Positions 15,241-24,337 of a stretch of 64,000 nucleotides of DNA are shown here, piece after piece (within the stretch, counting starts at the first letter, position 1; the number at the start of each line of letters is the position of its first letter). Below the pieces are notes generated by a model, which ran no database searches, was not told where the DNA came from, and worked only from the letters and a program-made list of their open reading frames with translations. The stretch lies in NCBI RefSeq assembly GCF_016482785.1, contig NZ_JAEMXM010000012.1, positions 1 to 64,000 on the forward strand, given 5' to 3'. A program made the position numbers and the translations under genes. This stretch comes from Paenibacillus alkalitolerans. Lineage in GTDB: Bacteria > Bacillota > Bacilli > Paenibacillales > YIM-B00363.

Positions 15241-15996
15241 TTGGAATTACGACGATATTGGAATATTGTCGGAAAAAAACTATGGTTGACCGCACTGATC
15301 ACGTTAATCAGCTGCACGGCCGCAGGCTTTTACTCACAACAATTCAGCGTACCGGAATATGAGGCTTCGGCAAAGCTGATTGTGAATCAGAACACAAGCT
15401 CAAACGCTCTTAACCCCAGCATCGATACAGGTTCCATTACCTCCAACATAATGCTGATTAAAACTTATAAAGAGATTATCAGAACTCCCCGGATTATGGG
15501 GAAAGTTGTCGAGCAGTATCCGGAGCTGAACGCTACCGTTAATGAGCTCATCGCGAAAGTCAGCGTAAGTTCCGTGAATGAGACGCAGGTCATGTCCGTT
15601 TCCGCCAGAGATTATTCTTACGAGCGGGCGGTAAAGATGGCGAATGCCGTTTCCGAAGTGTTCCAACAGGAGATTCGGACACTTATGAATTTGGACAATG
15701 TGTCCGTTCTATATTGGGCCGATCCGTCGGAACAACGGGGACCGGTATCCCCGCCGCCGACAAGGATGATCGTGATCGCTTTTATATTGGCTGTAATGGT
15801 TGGAATCGGATTGTCGTTTCTGTTGGATTATTTGGACGATACGGTTAAAACCGAAAGAGATATCCGGGCTCGGCTGGGGCTTCCCACATTGGCGGCAATC
15901 CCCAAAATGAAACGAAGGGACATGTCCGGCCGTGGCGATCATATACCGAATACGAATCAAACGGGGTGGAAGAAAAATGTCACGATTGATGCGTAA
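15241..15996 (+). CDS. Polysaccharide chain-length/BY-kinase activator protein (Wzz, EpsA/YwqC-like)
   Basis: 251 residues from a TTG start with GGAGG nine bases before. One membrane helix near residues 15-33 and a second near 175-197 enclose an extracellular loop with the Wzz fold (PEYEASAKLIVNQN at the start). The motif 'PSEQRGPVSPPPTRMIVIAF' is the proline-rich segment before the second helix. The cytoplasmic tail would activate the tyrosine kinase encoded next, whose start overlaps this gene by 20 bases. It is the first gene of the exopolysaccharide operon. Confidence 0.9.
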   Translation: MELRRYWNIVGKKLWLTALITLISCTAAGFYSQQFSVPEYEASAKLIVNQNTSSNALNPSIDTGSITSNIMLIKTYKEIIRTPRIMGKVVEQYPELNATVNELIAKVSVSSVNETQVMSVSARDYSYERAVKMANAVSEVFQQEIRTLMNLDNVSVLYWADPSEQRGPVSPPPTRMIVIAFILAVMVGIGLSFLLDYLDDTVKTERDIRARLGLPTLAAIPKMKRRDMSGRGDHIPNTNQTGWKKNVTIDA

Positions 15997-16621
15997 ACGG
16001 GGCTTGATAGCCGGCACTAGTCCGAAGTCTGCGGTCTCCGAAGCGTATCGCAGCTTAAGGGCAAACATCGAATTCTCCAATCGCGATGAGACATTGAAAA
16101 CCATTGCGATTACTTCCGCCTTGTCCGGGGAAGGCAAAAGCACCGTTTCCTCCAATATTGCAGTTGCTTACGCTCAGGCAAACAGGAACGTACTGCTAAT
16201 CGATGCGGATCTGCGCACTCCCGTTCAACATCAAATATTCGAACTGTCGAACCATATCGGTTTGAGCACGGCGTTGGCAATGCGCAGCGAGATCGGGGAC
16301 GTTATCCAGAAGTCGAACATCGATAATCTGCAGTTGATCACCGCCGGTCCGATCCCGCCGAACCCGTCCGAGTTGTTGGATTCCATACCTATGGCATCGT
16401 TGCTGGGGATGGCTAAAGAAATGTTCGACATCGTCATCATTGACACTCCGGCGATCACAATGTTTGCCGATGCGCTTGTCGTAGCAAACAAATGCGACGG
16501 CGTCGTATTGGTAATGAATTCGGGCAAAGTGAAAAATGAAATCGCCATAAAAGCGAAAGAATCCCTGGAGTATGGCAAAGCCACGATAATCGGCGCTGTG
16601 TTAAATAATGTCAGCGGTTAG
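15977..16621 (+). CDS. CpsD/CapB-type tyrosine kinase (EpsB/YwqD-like), no Tyr tail
   Basis: 214 residues from ATG 15977 (GGGGTGGAAG upstream). Walker A is SGEGKST (50-56), Walker A' is 'VLLIDADLR' (72-80), and Walker B is 'FDIVIIDTPA'. 'SAVSEAYRSLRANIEFS' is the usual N-terminal activation region. The C-terminus ends 'IGAVLNNVSG' and lacks the tyrosine cluster that BY-kinases normally carry. Either the tail was lost, or phosphorylation acts on other proteins such as the downstream Ugd or sugar transferase. Confidence 0.88.
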   Translation: MSRLMRKRGLIAGTSPKSAVSEAYRSLRANIEFSNRDETLKTIAITSALSGEGKSTVSSNIAVAYAQANRNVLLIDADLRTPVQHQIFELSNHIGLSTALAMRSEIGDVIQKSNIDNLQLITAGPIPPNPSELLDSIPMASLLGMAKEMFDIVIIDTPAITMFADALVVANKCDGVVLVMNSGKVKNEIAIKAKESLEYGKATIIGAVLNNVSG

Positions 16622-16687
16622 CTATCGGAACCGGAACCATACCAGCCGGTAGTAAGGAAATGTCTCCTGCTCCTTTATCACCGGAGG

Positions 16688-16756
16688 CACTCGGTCATGC
16701 TGTGGGTCAGCCGACCTTAGACGTTAATCGTCGAGGGTATGACGTGAGGGTGGGTT
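16688..16756 (+). ncRNA. Candidate EAR-like antitermination RNA
   Basis: A multi-branched structure can be drawn: an outer stem GTCATGC (16694-16700) with GTATGAC (16737-16743), extended by CAC/GTG. It encloses hairpins GGTC-AGCC-GACC (16705-16716) and GACG-TTAAT-CGTC (16720-16732). The location between the second (BY-kinase) and third genes of an eps-type operon is where the EAR element lies in Bacillus subtilis. A strong terminator follows at 16859. Identity as EAR rests on position and fold, not on an alignment. Confidence 0.5.
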
Positions 16757-16858
16757 AGATGCCCAAATTTTTTAACAAAAGAATCAAAAATTATTCGGAT
16801 ATAAAAAACCTTCTTCGTGAAACTTATTAATTCAAGAGTTATAAAAAGGTAATTATCT

Positions 16859-16914
16859 AAAAAGACGAGCTATGTTTTCCTGGAGAGAGAGAACATAGCT
16901 CGTCTTTTTAGTCT
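16859..16914 (+). terminator. Strong intrinsic terminator inside the EPS operon
   Basis: AAAAAGACGAGCTATGTT (16859-16876) pairs perfectly with AACATAGCTCGTCTTTTT (16892-16909), giving an 18-bp stem ending in a U-run. It would cut transcription before galU unless read through, which is what an EAR-type element upstream would allow. Confidence 0.75.
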
Positions 16915-16966
16915 CAAGCAAGGCAAGTCAATGTAGAAAAAAATGGTAGGGGTAGGGTGAAATCAT

Positions 16967-17875
16967 ATGAAAAATTTGAAAAAAGTTAGAAAAGCGATTA
17001 TCCCTGCAGCTGGACTAGGCACCAGATTTTTGCCTGCGACGAAAGCGATGCCCAAAGAGATGCTTCCGATTGTCGACAAGCCGACGATTCAATATATCGT
17101 AGAGGAAGCGATAGAATCCGGCATTGAAGACATCATCGTCGTCACGGGCAAAGGGAAAAGGGCGATCGAGGATCACTTTGATATTGCTTTCGAACTTGAG
17201 CAAACGCTCGAAGAGAAGGGCAAGCTCGACACACTTGAGAAAGTGCGGCAGTCTTCTTGCGTGGAGCTCCACTATATACGGCAGAAAGAAGCGAAAGGCT
17301 TGGGTCATGCCGTATGGTGCGCACGCAATTTTATCGGCGATGAGCCGTTCGCGGTGCTTCTAGGCGACGATATAGTGCAGGCAGACATTCCGTGCACAAA
17401 GCAGTTGATCCAACAATATGAGAAGACCGGAAGCTCGGTCGTCGGCGTACAGGAAGTGGGTAATGAACAGACGCACCGGTACGGAATACTGGATCCGTTA
17501 GAGAAATACGAACGTCTTTACAAGGTTAACCGTTTCGTGGAGAAGCCTCCGCAAGGACAAGCGCCGTCGAACCTCGCGATTATGGGCCGTTACGTTCTGA
17601 CTCCAGAGATCTTCGACTATTTGGGCAGGCATGTGCCCGGAGCCGGCGGGGAAATTCAGCTGACCGATGCAATCCAGAGGTTGAATGAAGATATTGGAGT
17701 ATACGCGTACGATTTCGAAGGCACTCGGTACGATGTCGGAGAGAAGCTCGGGTTTATCATGACTACGATCGATTTTGCGCTTCGTAACAGCGAGCTCAGG
17801 TACCAACTGATACAAGAACTGGAGGGAATCCTCGAGCGGGAAAAGGTGGGTGAAAATCATGTCCAGAAGATATAA
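16967..17875 (+). CDS. galU: UTP-glucose-1-phosphate uridylyltransferase
   Basis: 302 residues, full length. The N-terminal '[20 protein letters not shown]' is the nucleotide-binding signature, followed by '[20 protein letters not shown]'; '[11 protein letters not shown]' lies in the C-terminal half. It makes UDP-glucose from UTP and glucose-1-phosphate, which the ugd gene in the same operon can oxidise to UDP-glucuronate. Its end overlaps the start of the initiating sugar transferase by 17 bases. Confidence 0.95.
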   Translation: MKNLKKVRKAIIPAAGLGTRFLPATKAMPKEMLPIVDKPTIQYIVEEAIESGIEDIIVVTGKGKRAIEDHFDIAFELEQTLEEKGKLDTLEKVRQSSCVELHYIRQKEAKGLGHAVWCARNFIGDEPFAVLLGDDIVQADIPCTKQLIQQYEKTGSSVVGVQEVGNEQTHRYGILDPLEKYERLYKVNRFVEKPPQGQAPSNLAIMGRYVLTPEIFDYLGRHVPGAGGEIQLTDAIQRLNEDIGVYAYDFEGTRYDVGEKLGFIMTTIDFALRNSELRYQLIQELEGILEREKVGENHVQKI

Positions 17876-18545
17876 CTACGAAGCGACGTTGAACGTTCCT
17901 GAATACAAAAGGATTGTTCACGGAAACGAGAAGAATCTTGTTTTCTATAACAAAGTCAAACGCTTGATCGATATAACAGGATCCTTGCTGGGATTGATTT
18001 TCTTTACCCCGCTGTTTGTGACCCTCGCGATCCTGATCAAGCTGGAAAGTCCGAAGGCGCCGGTATTTTTCTATCAGACTAGAATCGGCAAAGACGGTAA
18101 GCCGTTTAGAATGTATAAATTCCGCTCTATGGTGCCCGATGCGGAAGAGAAGCTGAAAGAGCTGCTGGACAAAAATGAAATCCAAGGCGCCATGTTCAAG
18201 ATGAAGGAAGATCCGCGCATTACCCGAGTCGGGAAGTTTATCCGGAAAACGAGTATTGACGAGCTTCCGCAGCTTATCAATGTACTTAAAGGAGAAATGT
18301 CGTTGGTCGGCCCGAGACCGCCGTTGCCTAGAGAAGTTGCGGAATACTCGGAGTACGACAAGCTTCGGTTGACGGTTACACAGGGCTGTACCGGATTGTG
18401 GCAGGTAAGCGGACGCAATCAGTTGAGTTTCGAACAAATGGTTGAGCTCGATTTGAAGTATATAAAAGAACGAAGCATTGCGGGGGATTTGAAGATCATA
18501 TTGAAAACCTTCAAGCTGCTGCTTGGAGCCAAGGATGCTTTCTAA
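17859..18545 (+). CDS. Undecaprenyl-phosphate sugar phosphotransferase (initiating transferase)
   Basis: 228 residues from ATG 17859 (GGTGGGTG upstream). One membrane hairpin near residues 33-58 and the bacterial sugar transferase domain: '[20 protein letters not shown]', '[20 protein letters not shown]', 'LVGPRPPLP' and '[18 protein letters not shown]'. It moves a sugar phosphate from its nucleotide carrier to undecaprenyl phosphate, starting the repeat unit at the inner membrane face. It lacks the extra N-terminal helices of WbaP/WcaJ-type enzymes, like EpsL of Bacillus. Confidence 0.93.
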   Translation: MSRRYNYEATLNVPEYKRIVHGNEKNLVFYNKVKRLIDITGSLLGLIFFTPLFVTLAILIKLESPKAPVFFYQTRIGKDGKPFRMYKFRSMVPDAEEKLKELLDKNEIQGAMFKMKEDPRITRVGKFIRKTSIDELPQLINVLKGEMSLVGPRPPLPREVAEYSEYDKLRLTVTQGCTGLWQVSGRNQLSFEQMVELDLKYIKERSIAGDLKIILKTFKLLLGAKDAF

Positions 18546-18563
18546 CATAGGGCGGCGATTGTA

Positions 18564-19820
18564 ATGAAGAAAATTATGTTTATTACGAACCGGCTTCCCT
18601 TTCCGAATACGGACGGACGGAAAAATATGCTGCTTCAGTACATCAGGCAAGTAAAAGAGATCGATCCCGGCAGCGAGATCGTGAACTTGTCGTTCGTGGA
18701 CGACGAGAAGTACCTGAAGCATCGGCCGGGCGAGATTGACCGGCTGGTTTGCCTTGAATTACCGGGTATTATCGAGAAATTGTTCAATATCCTGATCTAT
18801 TCGCTTCTCCTAAGAATGTGGCCGCTTCAGGTATCCGTCTACTATTCCCGGAAAACTCACCGGAAAATTAAACGCATCATCAATGAGGAACAGCCTGATC
18901 TTATCTTGTACGATATGGTGCGGGTGGCGGAATACTTGTCGGACGGTCAAGCCCGAAGGATTCTCAGCTATGATGATTTATTGTCGCTGCGCTACCGGCG
19001 GCAGCTTAATTGGCTGCAGTATATACCTTCGGTGTTCGGGGGCTTCTCGAACAAATTGCCAAGCCGCTTGAAGCGGTTCACGGACATGAAGTTCATTCAG
19101 AAGCGGCTCATTTCCTTTGAAAGCAAGCTGCTTGACCGTTACGAAAGATCGGCGGCCGCACGCTTTCATCATCTCATCTTCACCTCGCCCGCGGAAGCCG
19201 AAAGCTTCCGGCAGATTACCGGTCACAAATCGTGCTATGGCATACCAATGAAGTTCGATCCGGACAACCTGGGAGACGTTAGACCTCGCCGATACGACAA
19301 AAACAAATTGGTTTTCGTCGGGAAGATGGACATTCCGCATAACAGCTCCGCCGTCGTCTATTTCTGCGAGCGGATATGGCCCAAGATCAAGCGGCATGCT
19401 CCGGAGGCGACGTTCTATATTGTCGGGAAAAATCCGACCGCCGAAGTGCTGCGGCTGCAAGACACATATCCGGGTGTCGTCGTGACCGGTGAGGTGGACG
19501 ACGTCAAGCGAATCGTCAAGGATTCCGCTTTGATGACCGCTCCGCTGCTGTTCGGAACGGGGATTAAAACCAAGATTCTGGAGGCGATGTCCTGGGGCGT
19601 GCCGGTCGTAACCAATCCGATCGGCAGCGAAGGGATCAACGCGAATCACCGGGAGGATCTGTTCGTCTGCGAATCGGACGACGATATGGTTCAGAACGTG
19701 CTCCTCCTGCTGAACAATCATGATATCAACGATAAAGTATCGCGCAATTCGATCCGCTATGTGACCCGTCATTTCAGCAGCTCCGTCACACGCAAAAATA
19801 TGGAGCTGATCCTGTCATAG
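18564..19820 (+). CDS. Glycosyltransferase family 4-like protein
   Basis: 418 residues, GT-B fold. The N-terminus 'KKIMFITNRLPFPNTDGRKN' is the acceptor-domain loop; the C-terminal donor site is 'LFGTGIKTKILEAMSWGVPV' followed by 'VTNPIGSEGI', with the EAMS motif. It probably adds a sugar to the lipid-linked repeat unit. Sugar specificity cannot be read from the sequence. Confidence 0.87.
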   Translation: MKKIMFITNRLPFPNTDGRKNMLLQYIRQVKEIDPGSEIVNLSFVDDEKYLKHRPGEIDRLVCLELPGIIEKLFNILIYSLLLRMWPLQVSVYYSRKTHRKIKRIINEEQPDLILYDMVRVAEYLSDGQARRILSYDDLLSLRYRRQLNWLQYIPSVFGGFSNKLPSRLKRFTDMKFIQKRLISFESKLLDRYERSAAARFHHLIFTSPAEAESFRQITGHKSCYGIPMKFDPDNLGDVRPRRYDKNKLVFVGKMDIPHNSSAVVYFCERIWPKIKRHAPEATFYIVGKNPTAEVLRLQDTYPGVVVTGEVDDVKRIVKDSALMTAPLLFGTGIKTKILEAMSWGVPVVTNPIGSEGINANHREDLFVCESDDDMVQNVLLLLNNHDINDKVSRNSIRYVTRHFSSSVTRKNMELILS

Positions 19821-19854
19821 CGAAAAAGCGCGTAGAAGAGCAGGTGGTTCCATC

Positions 19855-21165
19855 ATCCAAAAGCTAATTATTGCGCTGTTTCTATTCTCTTTGGCGGTCA
19901 TCACGTATGATAGTTTGCCGTACTTCGACTTTTCGGTCTATCGTCCGATTTCGATGTTTTCGATGTTTACCGCTTCGTTGCTGCTGCTGTTTACCGACTT
20001 CCGGTTCAAGAAGGGCGATCTGTTCTTACTGCTCTTCGTGATGTACAGCACCGGGCACTCCCTTATTATGTCGATCGGATATGAGGATGCCGGCAGCAGC
20101 TTCAAACATGTGGTAACACTGGTGTTCGGGCTTTCGATGTACCGGATATCCGTCTATATCGCCGAACAAGCCAAAGAAAACCCCGCACTGATCGGATGGA
20201 TTGCCAAGAGTCTCATCATCGCGTTTGTTCCGCCGCTGGCGGCGGGCTTCCTGCAGTTAATGGATTCGCTATTTGTCCGGAGCGGATTTTCCGGGGCATT
20301 CACGGGACTGTTCTCGGAGAAAGTGTACAAAGGCCGGATTCAAATGCTGTCGGGCGAGCCTTCTTGGGCTGCGATCCATATGCTGAGCGGCGGACTGCTT
20401 ATGTTGTACATGTACAAACAAGGGTTCCGAAAGCATCTGATCCTGCTGACCGGCACTGCGGTGCTGTTGGTGTTGTCGTTCTCGGCATATGCTTACAGCG
20501 TGCTGCTGACAGCGATAGTCATCTATGTGCTTGTCACGAATAAACACCGCGGGCGAATGCTTCTGGTATTGGGAGCAAGCATTGCTATTGTCGCGATCGG
20601 CGTACCGTTTTTACTGGAGACCTTTCGCGTCAGCGGTTATTTCACGGATCGGTTTCAGTTTGATTTAAACAAACTGTACCGTACCGACAATTCATTTTAC
20701 ATCAGGGTCGTCTTCCCTGCCATCGGTTTCCTGGAATTTGCCAAGCACCCGATTTTCGGTGTCGGAGGCGGATATTATTACAGGGAATTCGCGGATCTTC
20801 TGCTCAAGCATTTCAGCGACGGGTTAAAATTCACGGAAGTATACGACCTCGTGTTCGTTAAACCGGATATGGCGACGTCGCGGAACTTGCTGTCCAAAAT
20901 ATTCGCGGAGGAAGGCATTATCGGAGCCGCTCTTTTCACCGGTTTTATGATCTCGATCTTCCGCAGCGCCGGTGCGAATTCTTATGCGAAGTTCGCCTTC
21001 GCGCTGTGCGCTGCGCTCGTTATGAATTTCGATTCCTATTCCTTTGTAAACTTTTGGTTATTGATCGGTTTCATCAGGGGCGGCTTTTTCAACAAGCTTC
21101 CAGCTGTTCGGGCAGCGGGCGGTATCGATACGAACAGCATGAAGGAGATGAAACTTATAGCATGA
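19855..21165 (+). CDS. Polysaccharide polymerase (Wzy/O-antigen ligase-like membrane protein)
   Basis: About 436 residues with ten or more membrane helices and a large loop near residues 250-330. The 'SGEPSWAAIHMLSGGLLMLY' and 'HPIFGVGGGYYY' segments fit Wzy/WaaL-type proteins. The start is uncertain. The first ATG/TTG-type codon (TTG 19891) would cut the first helix and has no ribosome site. AGGTGG at 19842 points to ATC at 19852 or 19855, giving the N-terminus (I/M)IQKLIIALFLF. Its stop overlaps the next start (ATGA). Confidence 0.82.
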   Translation: MQKLIIALFLFSLAVITYDSLPYFDFSVYRPISMFSMFTASLLLLFTDFRFKKGDLFLLLFVMYSTGHSLIMSIGYEDAGSSFKHVVTLVFGLSMYRISVYIAEQAKENPALIGWIAKSLIIAFVPPLAAGFLQLMDSLFVRSGFSGAFTGLFSEKVYKGRIQMLSGEPSWAAIHMLSGGLLMLYMYKQGFRKHLILLTGTAVLLVLSFSAYAYSVLLTAIVIYVLVTNKHRGRMLLVLGASIAIVAIGVPFLLETFRVSGYFTDRFQFDLNKLYRTDNSFYIRVVFPAIGFLEFAKHPIFGVGGGYYYREFADLLLKHFSDGLKFTEVYDLVFVKPDMATSRNLLSKIFAEEGIIGAALFTGFMISIFRSAGANSYAKFAFALCAALVMNFDSYSFVNFWLLIGFIRGGFFNKLPAVRAAGGIDTNSMKEMKLIA

Positions 21166-22385
21166 AAATCGTCATTGTCAACAGTCTGTATACCCCGCAT
21201 ATTATCGGCGGTGCGGAAATTTCGACGCAAATATTGGCGGAAACGCTTGTCCCGGCTGCGGAAGTACATGTGCTTACGGTCGGGGGGCAGAAGCGCACAG
21301 CCGGAGTGTTCGCGGAGACGGTCAACGGAGTGACCGTGCATCGTCTGCCGTTCAACAATCTGTATTGGATCGGCGACGGGAAGAAACGCGGTTTGCTGAT
21401 GAAGACCGTCAGAAGAATGATCGATCTCTACAATCCGATGCAAATCCGGGCTGTAAGGGATCTGCTGGCCGAAATCAAGCCGGATCTGATCCATACCCAG
21501 AATTTAACCGGGTTTGGGGCCGGGATATGGACGGCATGCGCCGAAGCCGGTGTGCCTGTCGTTCACACCTTAAGGGATTATTCGCTTCTGTCGCCGGTCA
21601 GCTCACCGATCTCAAACCCGCTGCTGGCTAGGATCTACAGTCTGACTTCCATTGGCTTCAGCAAACGGGTTTCGGCTGTTGTCGGCATCTCTTCACACAT
21701 ATTGAAGAGGCATACGGATGCGGGATTATTCCCTAACGCCTTCCGGCAAGTCATTCCGAACGCGGTGGACGGCGATATCGTCCGCGCGGAGAAGGATTTC
21801 TTCCGGAAACCGCTTCGCCTCGGCTACTTCGGCAGAGTCGAGCCTGAGAAAGGCGTCCGCGAGCTGGTCGATGCGATTCGGTCGGTTCCTCGCGATGTTG
21901 TTGAGCAAGCCGTCATTTGCGGCGACGGCGGGTTGAGACAGAACATTATGGAGCTTTGCGGCAACGATGACCGCTTCGTGTTCACCGGCAAGGTAACGCC
22001 TAAGGAAGCGCGCAAACTCATGGCAAGCGTGGATGTCACGTTCGTCCCTTCGATCTGGGAAGAGCCGTTCGGGCGAGTGATTATCGAATCCTATCAGACA
22101 GGAACGCCGGTATTCGCTTCGGCTGTGGGCGGCATTCCGGATGCCGTCTGGAATCCGGACGAATTCTTGTTCAAGCCGGGAAGCGCGGACGCCATCAAGG
22201 CTAAGATCATGGCGTATTATTCGCTGCCGGGTGACGAGAAGAAGCGAATTCAAGAGCAATGTCTGGAGCATTGCCTGGAGTTTACTACAACTTCGTTGCT
22301 TAATAAACATCTTGAGCTCTATGAACAAACTCAATCGGCGAAGAACCGGTACAGTCTTGCGGCCGCATACGGGCAGGTGAACTAG
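21162..22385 (+). CDS. Glycosyltransferase family 4 protein
   Basis: 407 residues from ATG 21162, coupled to the polymerase gene by an ATGA overlap. The N-terminus 'MKIVIVNSLYTPHIIGGAEI' carries the glycine-rich acceptor loop. The donor domain has 'LGYFGRVEPEKGVRELVDAI' and 'PSIWEEPFGRVIIESYQTGT' (the EX7E motif). It is a retaining GT-B enzyme that extends the repeat unit. Confidence 0.9.
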   Translation: MKIVIVNSLYTPHIIGGAEISTQILAETLVPAAEVHVLTVGGQKRTAGVFAETVNGVTVHRLPFNNLYWIGDGKKRGLLMKTVRRMIDLYNPMQIRAVRDLLAEIKPDLIHTQNLTGFGAGIWTACAEAGVPVVHTLRDYSLLSPVSSPISNPLLARIYSLTSIGFSKRVSAVVGISSHILKRHTDAGLFPNAFRQVIPNAVDGDIVRAEKDFFRKPLRLGYFGRVEPEKGVRELVDAIRSVPRDVVEQAVICGDGGLRQNIMELCGNDDRFVFTGKVTPKEARKLMASVDVTFVPSIWEEPFGRVIIESYQTGTPVFASAVGGIPDAVWNPDEFLFKPGSADAIKAKIMAYYSLPGDEKKRIQEQCLEHCLEFTTTSLLNKHLELYEQTQSAKNRYSLAAAYGQVN

Positions 22386-23429
22386 ATGAGCAAGCCGACG
22401 GTTTACATGTGGCCCAAATATAGCCCGGACAATAAATACAGCGAACTGCTGACAAGGTCGATCGAGCGAAACGGGCTGCATGTCGAGCATTACGATCGTG
22501 CGGCGATGTTTAAACCGGGCAAGGGGGACATCGTTCATATGCATTGGCCCAGTAATTCGTATACTGCATCTTTCTTCGCTTTAACGATTGTAAAGTCTTT
22601 GTTCTTCGCCCTGCTTCTTCTCTACTTCAGATGCAAGGGGGTGCGGCTGTTTTGGACGGTGCACAACGTCTGGCCGCACTCGGGCAAGACGCGATGGGAT
22701 TATGTGATGCGCAAATTTATTTTGACCGTTTGTCACAGGGCTTTCGTCTTGAGCGAAACGGTCAAGCAAGAAGTTGCCGCAACGTTCGGCATTCAAGCCG
22801 GCAAGCTAGTGGTTACGCCGCACGGTCATTATGTGGATGCTTATACCGGCAAGGGTGCCGATATCCGGAAGCGGTTCGGCATTTCACCGGACCGGTTTCT
22901 GTTCATGTTTATCGGCCGAATCACTCCTTATAAAGGGGTGGATAAGCTTGTGGATGCTTTCTTGTCGCTAAAGCTCCAGTCGAGCGGCCTGCTGATCGCG
23001 GGCAAAGTCGATTCGGGATACAGCCTCGATTTCATCGACAAGGTCAATGACGGAACCGTTAAAGTGTATCCGCATTTCGTGGATGATCAAGAACTTGCCG
23101 ACTTCCTGCGGGCAGCCGACGTGATCGTGCTGCCGTACAATCAAATAACAACGTCCGGGAGCGCCATTCTCGCGCTGTCGTACAAAAAACCGGTAATAGC
23201 CCCGAGGCTCGGGGCACTCGGCGAATATGTATCGGACGGGTGCGGCATTCTGTACGATCCGGAAGATCCGGACGGCTTGCGCAACGCGCTTGGGATGTCC
23301 ATGCAGATGGATATGAAGGAGACGGAAATGCACATTGCGGCAAAGCTGGGAGAACTGGATTGGGGCCGGATAGCAAGTAAAATGATTAACGTCTATACCG
23401 GAATAAAGCGGTATGAGGTGAACGCATGA
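22386..23429 (+). CDS. Glycosyltransferase (GT-B fold)
   Basis: 347 residues, starting directly after the previous stop. 'GDIVHMHWPSN' and 'FWTVHNVWPH' in the N-terminal half, 'FLFMFIGRITPYKGVDKLVD' and 'YNQITTSGSAILALSYKKPV' in the C-terminal half mark a GT4-like enzyme. A hydrophobic patch near residues 60-80 suggests membrane association. It probably adds one sugar to the lipid-linked unit. The next gene overlaps its stop by four bases. Confidence 0.87.
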   Translation: MSKPTVYMWPKYSPDNKYSELLTRSIERNGLHVEHYDRAAMFKPGKGDIVHMHWPSNSYTASFFALTIVKSLFFALLLLYFRCKGVRLFWTVHNVWPHSGKTRWDYVMRKFILTVCHRAFVLSETVKQEVAATFGIQAGKLVVTPHGHYVDAYTGKGADIRKRFGISPDRFLFMFIGRITPYKGVDKLVDAFLSLKLQSSGLLIAGKVDSGYSLDFIDKVNDGTVKVYPHFVDDQELADFLRAADVIVLPYNQITTSGSAILALSYKKPVIAPRLGALGEYVSDGCGILYDPEDPDGLRNALGMSMQMDMKETEMHIAAKLGELDWGRIASKMINVYTGIKRYEVNA

Positions 23430-24316
23430 TGATAGCGACAGTAGCCATTTGCACCCATAATCGGTCGGCGGATTTGAGAGAGGCGCTCCTGAGTTTGCTG
23501 CATCAAAGCTTCAAGGGCCCGTTCGAGGTGATCGTGGTCGACAATTGTTCCACCGACGATACCAAACAGGTTGTGCAAGAGTTCAAGTCGATGGTTCAAA
23601 TTCCGGTGCGCTATGTATTTGAAGAACGGCTGGGCCTTTCCGTTGCCCGGAATCGTGCGATCCGCGAAGCGGGCGGCGAGTATGTGCTGTTCCTGGACGA
23701 TGACGCGAAGGCTTCCGTAGATTGGATCGACGGTATCGTGTCCTTGTTCGAACAGGATCCGCTCATCGGTTGTGTGGGAGGCAAAATCGAACCGGCATGG
23801 GAAGGCAGCGCGCCGCCATGGTTGTCCCCGGAAAACCGGACGCTCTACACGATCTTGGATTATTCCGAAGAAATCGAGGAAATGCGCAAACCGGCCATTC
23901 CGTTCGGAGCCAATGTGGCATTCCGCAAATCGGTTTTCGATTCGATGGATACATTCCGGGAGGACTTGGGCAGAGTGGGAAGCAATTTGCTCTCCAGCGA
24001 GGAGGCTGAATTGATCGAGCGTATCCGCAGCCGGTACAAGGTCTATTACACGCCTCATGCCTCGGTGCTGCATAAGATACCCCGAAGCCGGATCAGCAGA
24101 AAGTGGCTGCTCCGAAGAATTTATTGGCAAGGGGTGAGCAGTGCCGTCAGCTCGAATAAGAAGACGGGTATTTTCGTGAAATCGCTCCTGAAGGTTCCGC
24201 TCTTTCTTCTGCTTACGATCGTTTTTATTTACGATAAACGCCGAATATTTCGCAACATCAGCAGAATCACGTATATTAACGGTTTGATCAGCGGCGTGCT
24301 GCGAACCTATAACTAA
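23426..24316 (+). CDS. Glycosyltransferase family 2 protein
   Basis: 296 residues, GT-A fold. 'ATVAICTHNRSADLREALLS' and 'VIVVDNCSTDDTKQ' are the nucleotide-binding strand-loop pair; 'YVLFLDDDAKAS' is the DXD-type metal site. A C-terminal hydrophobic helix (VPLFLLLTIVFIYDK) would place it at the membrane. It is an inverting transferase for the EPS repeat unit; the sugar is unknown. The start overlaps the upstream stop (ATGA). Confidence 0.9.
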   Translation: MMIATVAICTHNRSADLREALLSLLHQSFKGPFEVIVVDNCSTDDTKQVVQEFKSMVQIPVRYVFEERLGLSVARNRAIREAGGEYVLFLDDDAKASVDWIDGIVSLFEQDPLIGCVGGKIEPAWEGSAPPWLSPENRTLYTILDYSEEIEEMRKPAIPFGANVAFRKSVFDSMDTFREDLGRVGSNLLSSEEAELIERIRSRYKVYYTPHASVLHKIPRSRISRKWLLRRIYWQGVSSAVSSNKKTGIFVKSLLKVPLFLLLTIVFIYDKRRIFRNISRITYINGLISGVLRTYN

Positions 24317-24337
24317 CGGGAAATATCCGGTCTAAGG

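Noticed and set aside
16640-16760. Cyclic di-GMP (GEMM) riboswitch
   Set aside because: The GEMM core with its GNRA tetraloop and receptor is not present; position and fold fit an EAR-type element better.
17796-18722. Long antisense open frame of 308 codons (and many similar ones across 15,000-41,000)
   Set aside because: It runs opposite to galU, the sugar transferase and a glycosyltransferase, all with clear motifs. GC-rich codon use produces long antisense frames.
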